Assembly (NCBI GenBank): GCA_051878795.1
Contig: JBJEKU010000026.1
Coordinates: 1-21,984, forward strand
Source: W1P20-047 sp051878795
Lineage (GTDB): Bacteria; Actinomycetota; Coriobacteriia; Coriobacteriales; Eggerthellaceae
Length of the DNA: 21,984 bases
Direction: 5' to 3'
The notes beneath the pieces were generated by a model. That model saw nothing but the letters and a program-made list of their open reading frames with translations, ran no database searches and was not told the DNA's origin. Positions 1 to 6,152 of this stretch are shown here, piece after piece (the stretch's first letter is position 1; the number at the start of each line of letters is the position of its first letter). Both the position numbers and the translations under genes were made by a program.

Positions 1-2
1 AG

Positions 3-518
3 ATCGACTTCCATCTGCGCGATTGCCTGGGTCGTACCTGGCAGTGCGGCACCATCCAGCTGGACTTCCAGATGCCCCAGAACTTCGACCTGGAATTCAT
101 GGACGCCGACGGCGAGCGCAAGCGCCCCATCATGATCCATCGCGTTTGCTTCGGATCCATCGAACGCTTCATCGGCATCCTGACCGAGCACTTCGCAGGC
201 AAGTTCCCCACCTGGCTGGCTCCCGTCCAGGTAAAGGTCCTGCCCGTTTCCGAAAAGACCCGCGAGTACGCCAAGGAAATCGGCGCCAAGTTGGAAGAAG
301 CCGGCGTGCGCGTTGTCGTTGACGAGCGCGACGAGAAGATCGGCTACAAGATCCGCGAAGCCCGCGGCGTCGATCGCGTGCCCTACATGCTCATTCTGGG
401 CGAACAGGAGCGCGATGGCGGTTATATCAGTGTCCGCGACCGTTCCAACGAAACCGTCCAGAGCAGTCTGGAAGATTTCCTGAACAAGATCGGCACCGAA
501 ATCGCCGAGCGCCTGTAA
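3..518 (+). CDS. thrS: Threonyl-tRNA synthetase, C-terminal part (5' end outside window)
   Basis: The frame is open from base 3 and gives the last 171 residues of threonyl-tRNA synthetase, which charges tRNA-Thr in the cytoplasm. The first residues visible include GRTWQCGTIQLDFQ, part of the class II catalytic core that carries motif 3 chemistry in this family. They are followed by HRVCFGSIERFIGIL, the end of the catalytic domain. The remaining ~110 residues (PTWLAPVQVKVLPVS onward) are the HGTP anticodon-binding domain, with the usual VDERDEKIGYKIREA stretch and the terminal RDRSNETVQSSLEDFL region. The gene ends at TAA and is followed by a strong terminator at 546-576, so it is the last gene of its transcript. 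The start codon lies upstream of the window; nothing looks broken. Confidence 0.96.
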   Translation: MDFHLRDCLGRTWQCGTIQLDFQMPQNFDLEFMDADGERKRPIMIHRVCFGSIERFIGILTEHFAGKFPTWLAPVQVKVLPVSEKTREYAKEIGAKLEEAGVRVVVDERDEKIGYKIREARGVDRVPYMLILGEQERDGGYISVRDRSNETVQSSLEDFLNKIGTEIAERL

Positions 519-545
519 GGCCAGGAAAACAATCCATAGAGAACC

Positions 546-576
546 GGAGGGCCGAATTGTTCGGCCCTCTGTTTTC
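546..576 (+). terminator. Rho-independent terminator after thrS
   Basis: A 9-11 bp GC-rich stem (548-556 pairs with 560-568, extended by weaker outer pairs) with a three-base loop is followed by GTTTT. It lies 28 bases after the thrS stop. Confidence 0.88.
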
Positions 577-680
577 CTTCGGGCCCCTTTAGATGGAGGG
601 CTTATTCTTTGAAGACGTTAGATAATCGTAAGGTTGTCCCAATGAAAGGACTGTCGATTCCGCTCTGATAGGATAAAGGG
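577..680. other. Gene-free spacer upstream of the small-peptide locus
   Basis: No open frame with a ribosome site is seen here. A promoter for the small peptide gene at 756 should lie in this stretch. TTGTCC at 634-639 and the A/T-rich GATAGGATAAA near 667-677 are visible, but their spacing does not make a convincing pair. Confidence 0.4.
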
Positions 681-733
681 GTCAGCAAAATCCGACTGCG
701 GGCAGCGCATTCATGTCAGCCAGATTTCTATTT

Positions 734-771
734 GGCAAGATTGGAGGTGTTGCCTATGTGCGAAATCTTGC
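734..771 (+). promoter_or_regulatory. Ribosome-site-sequestering stem-loop of the small-peptide mRNA
   Basis: GCAAGATT (735-742) is perfectly complementary to AATCTTGC (764-771), which encloses both the Shine-Dalgarno sequence and the AUG. A competing five-pair stem, GGCAA (734-738) with TTGCC (750-754), puts GGAGGTG in its 11-base loop. Either fold would restrict translation. The pairing is seen in the sequence; the regulatory role is inferred. Confidence 0.5.
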
Positions 772-872
772 TTATCGCCAGCATTATCTCTGGCGTAGCC
801 AATGCGGCTCGTTCCGTGTTGATGCTCTGGCGAGAATATAAGCGGTGCAAACGGATAGCGTCAGATAAATAA
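756..872 (+). CDS. Small hydrophobic peptide, candidate type I toxin (38 aa)
   Basis: A 38-residue frame starts at ATG 756 behind an excellent ribosome site (GGAGGTG at 743-749, seven to eight bases from the start) and ends at TAA 870-872. Residues 4-25 are mostly hydrophobic (ILLIASIISGVANAARSVLM) and would form one membrane span. The C-terminal 13 residues are strongly basic (REYKRCKRIASDK). This architecture matches Fst/Ldr-type type I toxins, which insert in the membrane, although I see no sequence identity that proves the family. The ribosome site lies inside two possible hairpins (GCAAGATT 735-742 with AATCTTGC 764-771, or GGCAA 734-738 with TTGCC 750-754). A converging small RNA is predicted immediately downstream. 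It could instead be a small membrane regulator or a leader peptide. Confidence 0.6.
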   Translation: MCEILLIASIISGVANAARSVLMLWREYKRCKRIASDK

Positions 873-893
873 AGCCCAGCTGCAACTGGGCTT
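865..893 (-). terminator. Terminator shared by the small-peptide locus
   Basis: An 8-bp stem AAGCCCAG (872-879) with CTGGGCTT (886-893) and a six-base loop. On the minus strand it runs into TATTTAT, a usable U-tract. On the plus strand the following bases (CAACAAAT) are poor in T, so it works best for the leftward RNA. A second hairpin (909-914 with 931-936, followed by TTTG) may stop rightward transcripts. Confidence 0.6.
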
Positions 894-947
894 CAACAAA
901 TCCGCGCTGCCCGTAGGGTTTTAAGGAACGACGGGCTTTGCTGACGC
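866..947 (-). ncRNA. Candidate antisense/antitoxin small RNA (~80 nt)
   Basis: On the minus strand an extended -10 element (TGT-TAGAAT, -10 hexamer at 953-958) would start a transcript near 946-948. About 55-75 bases later that transcript meets a hairpin (872-893) followed by the U-rich UAUUUAU. This predicts an RNA of about 80 nt with no start codon or ribosome site, converging on the small-peptide gene and covering its stop codon. It carries the complement of the AAATCCG..CTGC repeat found in the peptide mRNA leader, so the two RNAs could pair at two places: the repeat and the shared terminator stem. No -35 box is evident; an extended -10 can act without one. Confidence 0.45.
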
Positions 948-952
948 CATCC

Positions 953-961
953 ATTCTAACA
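953..961 (-). promoter_or_regulatory. Extended -10 promoter for the leftward small RNA
   Basis: Reading the minus strand, TGT is followed directly by TAGAAT (hexamer at 953-958). This is the same TGnTAGAAT pattern found before the surface protein gene at 17967. The region at -35 (TTCGGG, 17 bases upstream) is weak. Confidence 0.4.
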
Positions 962-962
962 T

Positions 963-1139
963 ATAGGCGGGCTTTCCCGAAGAAGGCCGGCAAGCTTGCA
1001 AATTCCTTTCCCTATAACCGCCCGAAGCTGCAAATACTTTCCCTTCCTGTAGCGAGAGAACAATCGAAGCCGCCAATGCCTTTCCCTCCCACTTCGGGAG
1101 CGCGATTGGGGCCGCAATACGAAAGGATCATTAAATCGG
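963..1139. other. Gene-free spacer with loose CTTTCCCT motifs
   Basis: No supported gene. Three CTTTCCCT motifs occur around 1006-1013, 1037-1044 and 1080-1087, each in a GC-rich context containing GAAGC or CGGGAG. Their spacing (31 and 43 bases) is irregular, so this is at most a decayed repeat. Confidence 0.35.
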
Positions 1140-1194
1140 TTGACAGCCCTTCTTGTGCGTAGTACATATGAACGCATAGAAATATGTTCATATG
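1140..1194 (+). promoter_or_regulatory. Metal-efflux promoter with ArsR/SmtB-type 12-2-12 palindrome
   Basis: A consensus -35 TTGACA (1140-1145) is followed after 17 bases by a weak -10 TACATA (1163-1168). Overlapping the -10 and extending downstream is a perfect 9-bp inverted repeat, CATATGAAC (1165-1173) and GTTCATATG (1186-1194). Further matched bases inside give an overall 12-2-12 geometry. TGAA...TTCA half sites with this spacing are typical of ArsR/SmtB/CadC-family metal-sensing repressors that block RNA polymerase at metal efflux genes. No regulator gene lies next to it, so the repressor would act from elsewhere. Confidence 0.72.
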
Positions 1195-1221
1195 AAAAGG
1201 CACACTCGAAAGGATTCGGAC

Positions 1222-1440
1222 ATGCGCAAAGTATTCAAGATGGAAGACCTGGAATGCGCCAATTGCGCCGCGAAGATGCAGGATGCCATCTCGAAAATCG
1301 ATGGCGTGAACAGCGTGAGCATCAGCTTCATGACCCAGAAGCTCACGCTTGATGCCGAAGACGAACGATTCGATGCAATCCTCGATGCCGCCCAGAAGGC
1401 TATATCCAAATTCGAAAAGGATTGCGTCATCGTCCGATAG
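1222..1440 (+). CDS. Free-standing heavy-metal-associated (HMA) domain protein
   Basis: A 72-residue protein made of one ferredoxin-fold HMA domain, which binds a metal ion through two cysteines and passes it to a membrane ATPase or buffers it. The metal loop LECANCAAK is at about residues 10-18 (CxxC), followed by the expected amphipathic helix, the GVNSVSISF strand and a TLDAEDERFDAI C-terminal half. I chose ATG 1222 because AAAGGA (1209-1214) stands seven bases before it. The upstream in-frame ATG at 1192 falls inside the operator palindrome and has no ribosome site. The next gene is a P1B-ATPase without an N-terminal HMA domain, so this protein probably supplies that domain in trans. The acidic/basic tail and the DCxxC-like loop (ECANC) favour Zn/Cd over copper. 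Confidence 0.85.
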   Translation: MRKVFKMEDLECANCAAKMQDAISKIDGVNSVSISFMTQKLTLDAEDERFDAILDAAQKAISKFEKDCVIVR

Positions 1441-1473
1441 ATCCCGCTTCGTTTTCGTAACCATATCGATTCT

Positions 1474-1499
1474 AAAGCACCGGCTAACCGGTGCTTTTC
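1474..1499 (+). terminator. Terminator/attenuator between the HMA gene and the ATPase gene
   Basis: A perfect 10-bp stem AAAGCACCGG (1474-1483) with CCGGTGCTTT (1488-1497), a four-base loop and TTTT at its end. It lies 33 bases after the HMA stop and 38 bases before the ATPase start. It would let the small protein be made in excess over the ATPase. Confidence 0.8.
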
Positions 1500-1536
1500 C
1501 CGAGTGCGCTTTCAATTAGGAAAAGGAGTGAAACCG

Positions 1537-3447
1537 ATGACGAAGAAGCAGAAGCGCATGCTTCGTCGCATACTGATCGCGCTTACCATCTATCTACCTC
1601 TTATGGTGGCCACCCGCGTGTTCCCTCTCGAGCCCATCCTGGGAAACCGGGCGGTTTTCGTCGAGCTCGTCCTCTTCGCCGTCCCCTATCTCATCGCGGG
1701 CTACGACGTGCTGCAGAAGGGTTTCCGCGGAATATTCAACGGACGCGTGATGGACGAGAACTTCCTCATGTCCGTTGCCACCTTAGGCGCCTTCGCGCTC
1801 GTGCTGTTCCCCGACGCCGAACAGCATTTCGAAGAAGGTGCGGCAGTCATGCTGTTCTACCAGGTAGGCGAGTTCTTCCAGTCGTATGCCGTCGGGAAAA
1901 CACGCCGCTCCATCGCCGATATGATGGATATCGCGCCCGAGTTCGCCCTCGTCATACGCGAAGGTGAAACAGTCGAGGTCGATCCCGCCGAGGTAGCCGT
2001 GGGCGATCGCCTGCTCGTGCGCCCCGGCGATAGGGTTCCGCTCGATGGCGTGGTGCTGACTGGCTCTTCCACCCTGGATACGTCTGCCCTCACGGGCGAA
2101 TCCGTGCCGCGCCAGGTTGCCGAAGGTGACCAGCTGGTTTCGGGATGCATCAATCTGACCGGCAGGCTGGAAATGCGTGCGACGAAGGAATACGGACAGT
2201 CCGCCGTGTCCCGCATCCTCGAACTGGTGGAAAACGCGAGCGAGAAGAAGGCACGCACCGAGAACTTCGTCACCCGCTTTGCCCGCGTGTATACGCCCAT
2301 CGTGGTGCTTGCGGCGTTGCTCTTGGCGCTGATCCCCCCTCTTGTGGGCTTGGGCAGCTGGTCGATGTGGATCCAGCGAGGGCTCACCTTCCTGGTGGTG
2401 TCCTGTCCCTGCGCGCTCGTCATCTCCGTTCCGCTTTCCTTCTTCGCGGGAATCGGAGGCGCATCGCGTCGTGGCGTGCTGGTGAAGGGTTCCAACTATC
2501 TGGAAGTGCTTGCAAAGTGCGATACGGTCGCCTTTGACAAGACCGGCACCCTGACCAGCGGAAAGTTCGCGGTAGTGGAAGTGCAGCCTGCCGAAGGGGA
2601 AAGCGCAGACCGCCTGCTGTGCCTTGCGGCGCATGCGGAGGCATCATCGACCCATCCCATAGCCATCTCTATTGGCGAGGCCTATGGAAAGGAAATCGAC
2701 TCCTCCCGTATCGGCAGGGTGGAAGAGCGCGGTGGATACGGCATCAGCGCCGAAATCGACGGGCATCGCATGCTGGTGGGCAATGCCCGGATGATGGAGC
2801 AGGCCGGCATCGCCGTGGGTGATGCGCCTCACGGCAACACGGCACTTTATATTGCCGCCGACGAAAAGCACCTAGGCTGCATCCTTATCGCAGATGCGGT
2901 GAAGCCGCACTCCCAGCAGGCGATCCGCATGCTGCATGATGCTGGCGTGAAACGCGTCGTCATGCTCACGGGCGACCGCGAGGATGTTGCGCGCGATGTG
3001 TCCGGCCAGCTTGGTGTGGACGAATACCATGCGCAGCTTCTTCCCCAGAACAAGGTGGAATGCATCGAGTCGATCATGGGATCTTCCCCAGACGCCAAAC
3101 TGGCCTTTGTAGGGGATGGCATCAACGACGCTCCCGTGCTCATGCGCGCCGATGTGGGCATCGCCATGGGTGCCATGGGATCCGATGCCGCAATCGAGGC
3201 GGCGGACGTGGTGCTGATGGATGACGACCCCCAGGGCGTTGCGCTTGCAATCCAAGTCGCCAGGAAGACCATGCGCATCGTGTGGCAGAACATCGTATTC
3301 GCCATCGGTGTGAAAGTGGCGATCATGCTGCTTGCCGCAGTGGGGATTGCAAACATGTGGCTTGCCGTATTCGGCGACGTGGGCGTTGCAGTGCTCGCGA
3401 TCCTGAATGCGATGCGTTGCATGAATATTGCCAGGTCAAGGGGTTAG
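1537..3447 (+). CDS. P1B-type metal-transporting ATPase (Zn2+/Cd2+/Pb2+ efflux)
   Basis: A 636-residue P-type ATPase of the ZntA/CadA group that exports divalent soft metals across the cytoplasmic membrane. Landmarks: TGES (186-189) in the actuator domain, CPC (290-292) in the transport helix, DKTGTLT with the phosphorylated Asp at 334, an STHP motif of the nucleotide-binding domain, and GDGINDAP (526-533). The last membrane region has the Lys and the Asp (FAIGVKVA, WLAVFGDVGVAVLA) that mark Zn/Cd/Pb pumps rather than copper pumps. ATG 1537 was chosen because AAGGAG (1523-1528) sits eight bases upstream; an upstream ATG at 1504 lacks one. The protein begins only ~10 residues before the first membrane helix and has no N-terminal HMA domain, unlike typical ZntA/CadA. 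The separate 72-residue HMA protein upstream fills that gap. Expression would be controlled by the palindromic promoter at 1140 and by the intervening terminator. Confidence 0.94.
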   Translation: MTKKQKRMLRRILIALTIYLPLMVATRVFPLEPILGNRAVFVELVLFAVPYLIAGYDVLQKGFRGIFNGRVMDENFLMSVATLGAFALVLFPDAEQHFEEGAAVMLFYQVGEFFQSYAVGKTRRSIADMMDIAPEFALVIREGETVEVDPAEVAVGDRLLVRPGDRVPLDGVVLTGSSTLDTSALTGESVPRQVAEGDQLVSGCINLTGRLEMRATKEYGQSAVSRILELVENASEKKARTENFVTRFARVYTPIVVLAALLLALIPPLVGLGSWSMWIQRGLTFLVVSCPCALVISVPLSFFAGIGGASRRGVLVKGSNYLEVLAKCDTVAFDKTGTLTSGKFAVVEVQPAEGESADRLLCLAAHAEASSTHPIAISIGEAYGKEIDSSRIGRVEERGGYGISAEIDGHRMLVGNARMMEQAGIAVGDAPHGNTALYIAADEKHLGCILIADAVKPHSQQAIRMLHDAGVKRVVMLTGDREDVARDVSGQLGVDEYHAQLLPQNKVECIESIMGSSPDAKLAFVGDGINDAPVLMRADVGIAMGAMGSDAAIEAADVVLMDDDPQGVALAIQVARKTMRIVWQNIVFAIGVKVAIMLLAAVGIANMWLAVFGDVGVAVLAILNAMRCMNIARSRG

Positions 3448-3629
3448 AGAGGGAAAAAGCAATCGACAGTTTGCGAACAATCGGGTTTCGGAAGAACCTA
3501 GCTTTCCAAATCACGACAGGATAGCGGGTGACCTGCTGTACACTTCGGTCCATCGAAGCAAGCTTCAGGACGGAATCTACTTACGGAATCCGCATCCTGG
3601 GAATACATGGATAAGAGAAGAGGTTCGTC

Positions 3630-4286
3630 ATGAGTTTTTGCACGCAATGCGGTTTTGAATTGAAGAACGAAAAAGCCTTCTGTCCCCAGTGCGGAAGCCC
3701 CACCGGATCGGCGGTTCCCGCTGCAGCGGAAGCGGAAACCCAGGTAATGGAACCCGTGGTTGCCGCTATAGAACCCGAGCAGGTAGAAGCCGTCCAGGCG
3801 CAGCCAGAGGCAACTCAAGGGGAAGCAGCCCAGCCTGCCTCCGAAACTGCAGCCGCTCAGCCCGCGTCTGCATTCCAGGGAACCCAGCAATTCCAGCCGC
3901 AACCAGTTTCCGGCGCGGTTCCCGGTCAGATAGCCCCTCCTGCACCGACCGACTTCACCCACACCTTCGATTCCGAGGAGGTTGCGACGAATAAGATCTT
4001 CGCAACGGGAAGCTACCTTCTGGGTTTCATAGGTATTGTAATCGCGCTGCTTGCGGCGAAGGATTCCGAATACGTTAAGTTCCATGTCCGCGAGTCGATG
4101 AAGATCCAGGTGCTTTTCGCCCTGTTGGGCTTGGTCACCGTGCTGCTGTGCTGGACCATCATCGTCCCCATCCTGGGATGCATCGCAATGGTGGTTCTTG
4201 GCGTTATCGAAATCATCTGCATGGTCCGCACGATGATGGGCCAGTCCAAGAAGGTTCCCCTTATCGGCAACTGGAAGCTGTTCTAA
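3630..4286 (+). CDS. Zinc-ribbon membrane protein with DUF4870-like C-terminal domain
   Basis: A 218-residue protein in three parts. Residues 1-22 form a zinc ribbon with two CxxC pairs (FCTQCGFEL, FCPQCGSP; Cys 4, 7, 18, 21). Residues 23-110 are a disordered Ala/Pro/Gln/Glu-rich linker. The C-terminal ~100 residues hold hydrophobic segments (ATGSYLLGFIGIVIALLAA; IQVLFALLGLVTVLLCWTII; ILGCIAMVVLGVIEIICMV) separated by KDSEYVKFHVRESMKIQ. This resembles the DUF4870/Tic20-like membrane domain found in many small bacterial proteins of unknown function. Start ATG 3630 has AGAAGAGG seven bases upstream. It is monocistronic, with a strong terminator after it. The function is unknown; a role in membrane organisation or stress is only a guess. 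Confidence 0.82.
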   Translation: MSFCTQCGFELKNEKAFCPQCGSPTGSAVPAAAEAETQVMEPVVAAIEPEQVEAVQAQPEATQGEAAQPASETAAAQPASAFQGTQQFQPQPVSGAVPGQIAPPAPTDFTHTFDSEEVATNKIFATGSYLLGFIGIVIALLAAKDSEYVKFHVRESMKIQVLFALLGLVTVLLCWTIIVPILGCIAMVVLGVIEIICMVRTMMGQSKKVPLIGNWKLF

Positions 4287-4313
4287 GCCTTCAACAGAAC
4301 GAACAGGAAATCG

Positions 4314-4343
4314 AGAAACCCGGCGTACGCCGGGTTTCTTTTC
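4314..4343. terminator. Bidirectional terminator between the zinc-ribbon gene and the dehydratase operon
   Basis: A 12-bp perfect stem (4314-4325 with 4328-4339, GTAC at the turn) followed on the plus strand by CTTTTC. The reverse strand also has a T-rich continuation (CTCGATTTCC). It can serve the rightward gene and, more weakly, the leftward operon ending at 4494. The rest of 4344-4493 shows no gene. Confidence 0.85.
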
Positions 4344-4493
4344 GGTAGATGAGGCTGCTATCGGAATGCGATTCCAACAAGTGCCTCGATTCGCCTGAGA
4401 CACTCAACCGCATCATCGAACGGTACGTGGCGCCAGGGAAGCGGGGGTCCGGCAGAGGGATTTCGAATGGCTACGGAGCGAAAAGAGCTCCCC

Positions 4494-6152
4494 CTACTTC
4501 CCCAATCCCTCGAGTGCGAACAGGGCCGCTCCCAAGGCACCGCAGAGCTGCGCCTTATCGCTGATGTACAGCTTGCAACCCAGCTTCTTCTCAATGGCGT
4601 CCACAACACCGGCGTTCTTCGCAACGCCACCGGTCATCATGTACACATCGGCGCCACCCACGCGCTTGGAAAGCGATGCGATCTTCGACGCGACGGAATT
4701 ATCCAAACCATGCACGATATCAGGAACGGCCTTGCTCTGCGCAACCAGGCTGACCACTTCCGATTCGGCGAAGACCGAGCACATCGCCGAAATGGTGATG
4801 TCCTCTTCCCAGCTCAAACCCAGCTGGCTCATCTCCTCAAGGCTGATGCCCAGGGCATTCGCCATCATCTCCAAGAAACGCCCGGTGCCCGCGGCACACT
4901 TGTCATTCATGACGAAGTTCACCACGTTGCCCTTTTCGTCGACCCTGATAACCTTGTTGTCCTGTCCGCCGATATCGATGATGGTTCGCACCTGGGGGTT
5001 CAGGTAATGGGCGCCCTTCGCATGGCAGGTGATCTCGGTCACGGAATCGTTGCCCGCGTCGATATAGGCCCTGCCGTAACCCGTAGTTACGATAGCCGCG
5101 ATATCACTGCGATCGATTCCGCCTTCCCTGAGCGCCACATCAAGGCACTCCTCGGCGCTTTTCGCGGCACCGCCGCCCGTGGGGATGATCGCCGTCGACA
5201 CGATAGCGCCCTCACGGTCCATCACCACCACGTCGGTGCTGGTCGAACCGCTGTCGATGCCCGCCACATAGCTGCCGCCTTCGTTGATGTTGCTCATTCC
5301 TGTGCCTTTCGTGTCGCCTAAGGTCTCTGCAAACGCCTCGATTCGCGTGCGCAGCTGCCCTTTGCTCTGCAAGGTGAAATCCGATTCGATCTTCAAGACA
5401 GGGATATCCGTCTGCGCCTTGATCTGGGTATATTCGGGTCCGTAGAAGTCGCAGAACTTCATGGAGTGGTACACGATCCCCTTGCAGTTGGGATCCTCCA
5501 GCAACGCGCGCCTACCCGACGGATCCACCATGCGCCTGCAGGGAACCTGTCCCAGCAGCGCCTGGGCGTATTCGAGGAAGAACTCATCCTCGTCATCGGT
5601 TGCAAGCGCCCGATCGTCTAACACCACCCTGCGATTTCCCGTGCAAGTGAGGTTGCGCACCGGCATACTGAAAACCTGCTCGATCATCTGCTGCATTTCC
5701 CTGCCCGCTCGCACGCCCAACACGGCAACGTATTCGCCTTCGGGCTGCTCGGGATTGCAGAACGCCGCCTGGCACGCCTTCAGGTCGAAGGGCTTCCCGC
5801 AAAACCGGATGTAGGCGTCCTTGAGGCGCTTCAGCTGGCGGGCCAGGTTCTTGATCTGGCACGGTCCGCAAGAATGCGGCAAGTCCATCAGGTGGACGAA
5901 TTCCGCCGACCCGGACCCCTCGATGATCTCGTAGCTTCGGCGCATCACATCACAGCAGTTCACTAAAACCAGCTGCGGGGCCCTTCCTTCCAGGGAAGCC
6001 TGGATCACGCTTTTCCCGAAGCCGCACAGATTCACATGCGACACCGTATCGCTTAAGTCGAAATCGCGAGCCATCCCATCCAAGACCCGCACATCCTCGC
6101 CGAAACCCGCAAACAGCTCGAACGGGGTGTATTTGCAAACCGCGCAGACCAT
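4494..6152 (-). CDS. Fused 2-hydroxyacyl-CoA dehydratase-like subunit and activator ATPase (HgdB-HgdC fusion)
   Basis: A 552-residue cytoplasmic protein with two complete parts. Residues 1-~283 are an HgdB/BcrC/FldC-like dehydratase subunit, with KYTPFELFAGFG near the start, Cys-rich VNCCDVMRR and LPHSCGPCQ, and the family-typical GIVYHSMKFCDFYGPEYTQI plus GQLRTRIEAFAE. Residues ~286-552 are an HgdC-type activator of the ASKHA fold, with VAGIDSGSTSTDVVV, TTGYGRAYI, DIGGQDNKVI, NDKCAAGTGRF, AMCSVFAESEVVSL, TGGVAKNAGVV and GALGAALFA. The two cysteines that ligate the dimer-bridging [4Fe-4S] cluster are present. Such activators use ATP hydrolysis to drive an electron into the dehydratase for radical dehydration or difficult reductions. 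Its ATG overlaps the stop of the upstream gene (TAATG), so translation is coupled. The substrate is not evident. An in-frame ATG at 5297 with GAAAGG seven bases upstream might also yield a free activator. Confidence 0.88.
   Translation of the reverse strand: MVCAVCKYTPFELFAGFGEDVRVLDGMARDFDLSDTVSHVNLCGFGKSVIQASLEGRAPQLVLVNCCDVMRRSYEIIEGSGSAEFVHLMDLPHSCGPCQIKNLARQLKRLKDAYIRFCGKPFDLKACQAAFCNPEQPEGEYVAVLGVRAGREMQQMIEQVFSMPVRNLTCTGNRRVVLDDRALATDDEDEFFLEYAQALLGQVPCRRMVDPSGRRALLEDPNCKGIVYHSMKFCDFYGPEYTQIKAQTDIPVLKIESDFTLQSKGQLRTRIEAFAETLGDTKGTGMSNINEGGSYVAGIDSGSTSTDVVVMDREGAIVSTAIIPTGGGAAKSAEECLDVALREGGIDRSDIAAIVTTGYGRAYIDAGNDSVTEITCHAKGAHYLNPQVRTIIDIGGQDNKVIRVDEKGNVVNFVMNDKCAAGTGRFLEMMANALGISLEEMSQLGLSWEEDITISAMCSVFAESEVVSLVAQSKAVPDIVHGLDNSVASKIASLSKRVGGADVYMMTGGVAKNAGVVDAIEKKLGCKLYISDKAQLCGALGAALFALEGLGK

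Larger units (their letters stand above)
681..945. repeat. Paired repeats flanking the small-peptide gene
   Basis: Two relationships are visible between the left arm (681-708) and the right arm (898-945). As inverted copies, GTCAGCAAA (681-689) and CGGGCAGCGC (699-708) recur as reverse complements at 937-945 and 904-913. As a direct copy, AAATCCG-A-CTGC (688-699) recurs as AAATCCG-CG-CTGC (898-910). The direct copy would place complementary sequences in two converging transcripts. The inverted copies could instead be ends of a small element. There is no obvious target duplication outside them. Confidence 0.6.

Noticed and set aside
784..993. Minus-strand 69-codon frame across the small-peptide locus
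   Set aside because: No ribosome site, and it reads through the proposed antisense RNA hairpins; composition looks random.
1005..1088. Tandem repeat based on CTTTCCCT
   Set aside because: Three copies at irregular 31- and 43-base spacing with poorly matching flanks; not convincing as a repeat array or CRISPR.
1192..1221. Longer HMA protein starting at ATG 1192
   Set aside because: That ATG lies in the operator palindrome with no ribosome site; ATG 1222 has one at the right distance.
4467..5321. A 284-codon plus-strand open frame opposite the activator
   Set aside because: Shadow of the HgdC-like coding region, low-complexity His/Arg composition, no ribosome site.
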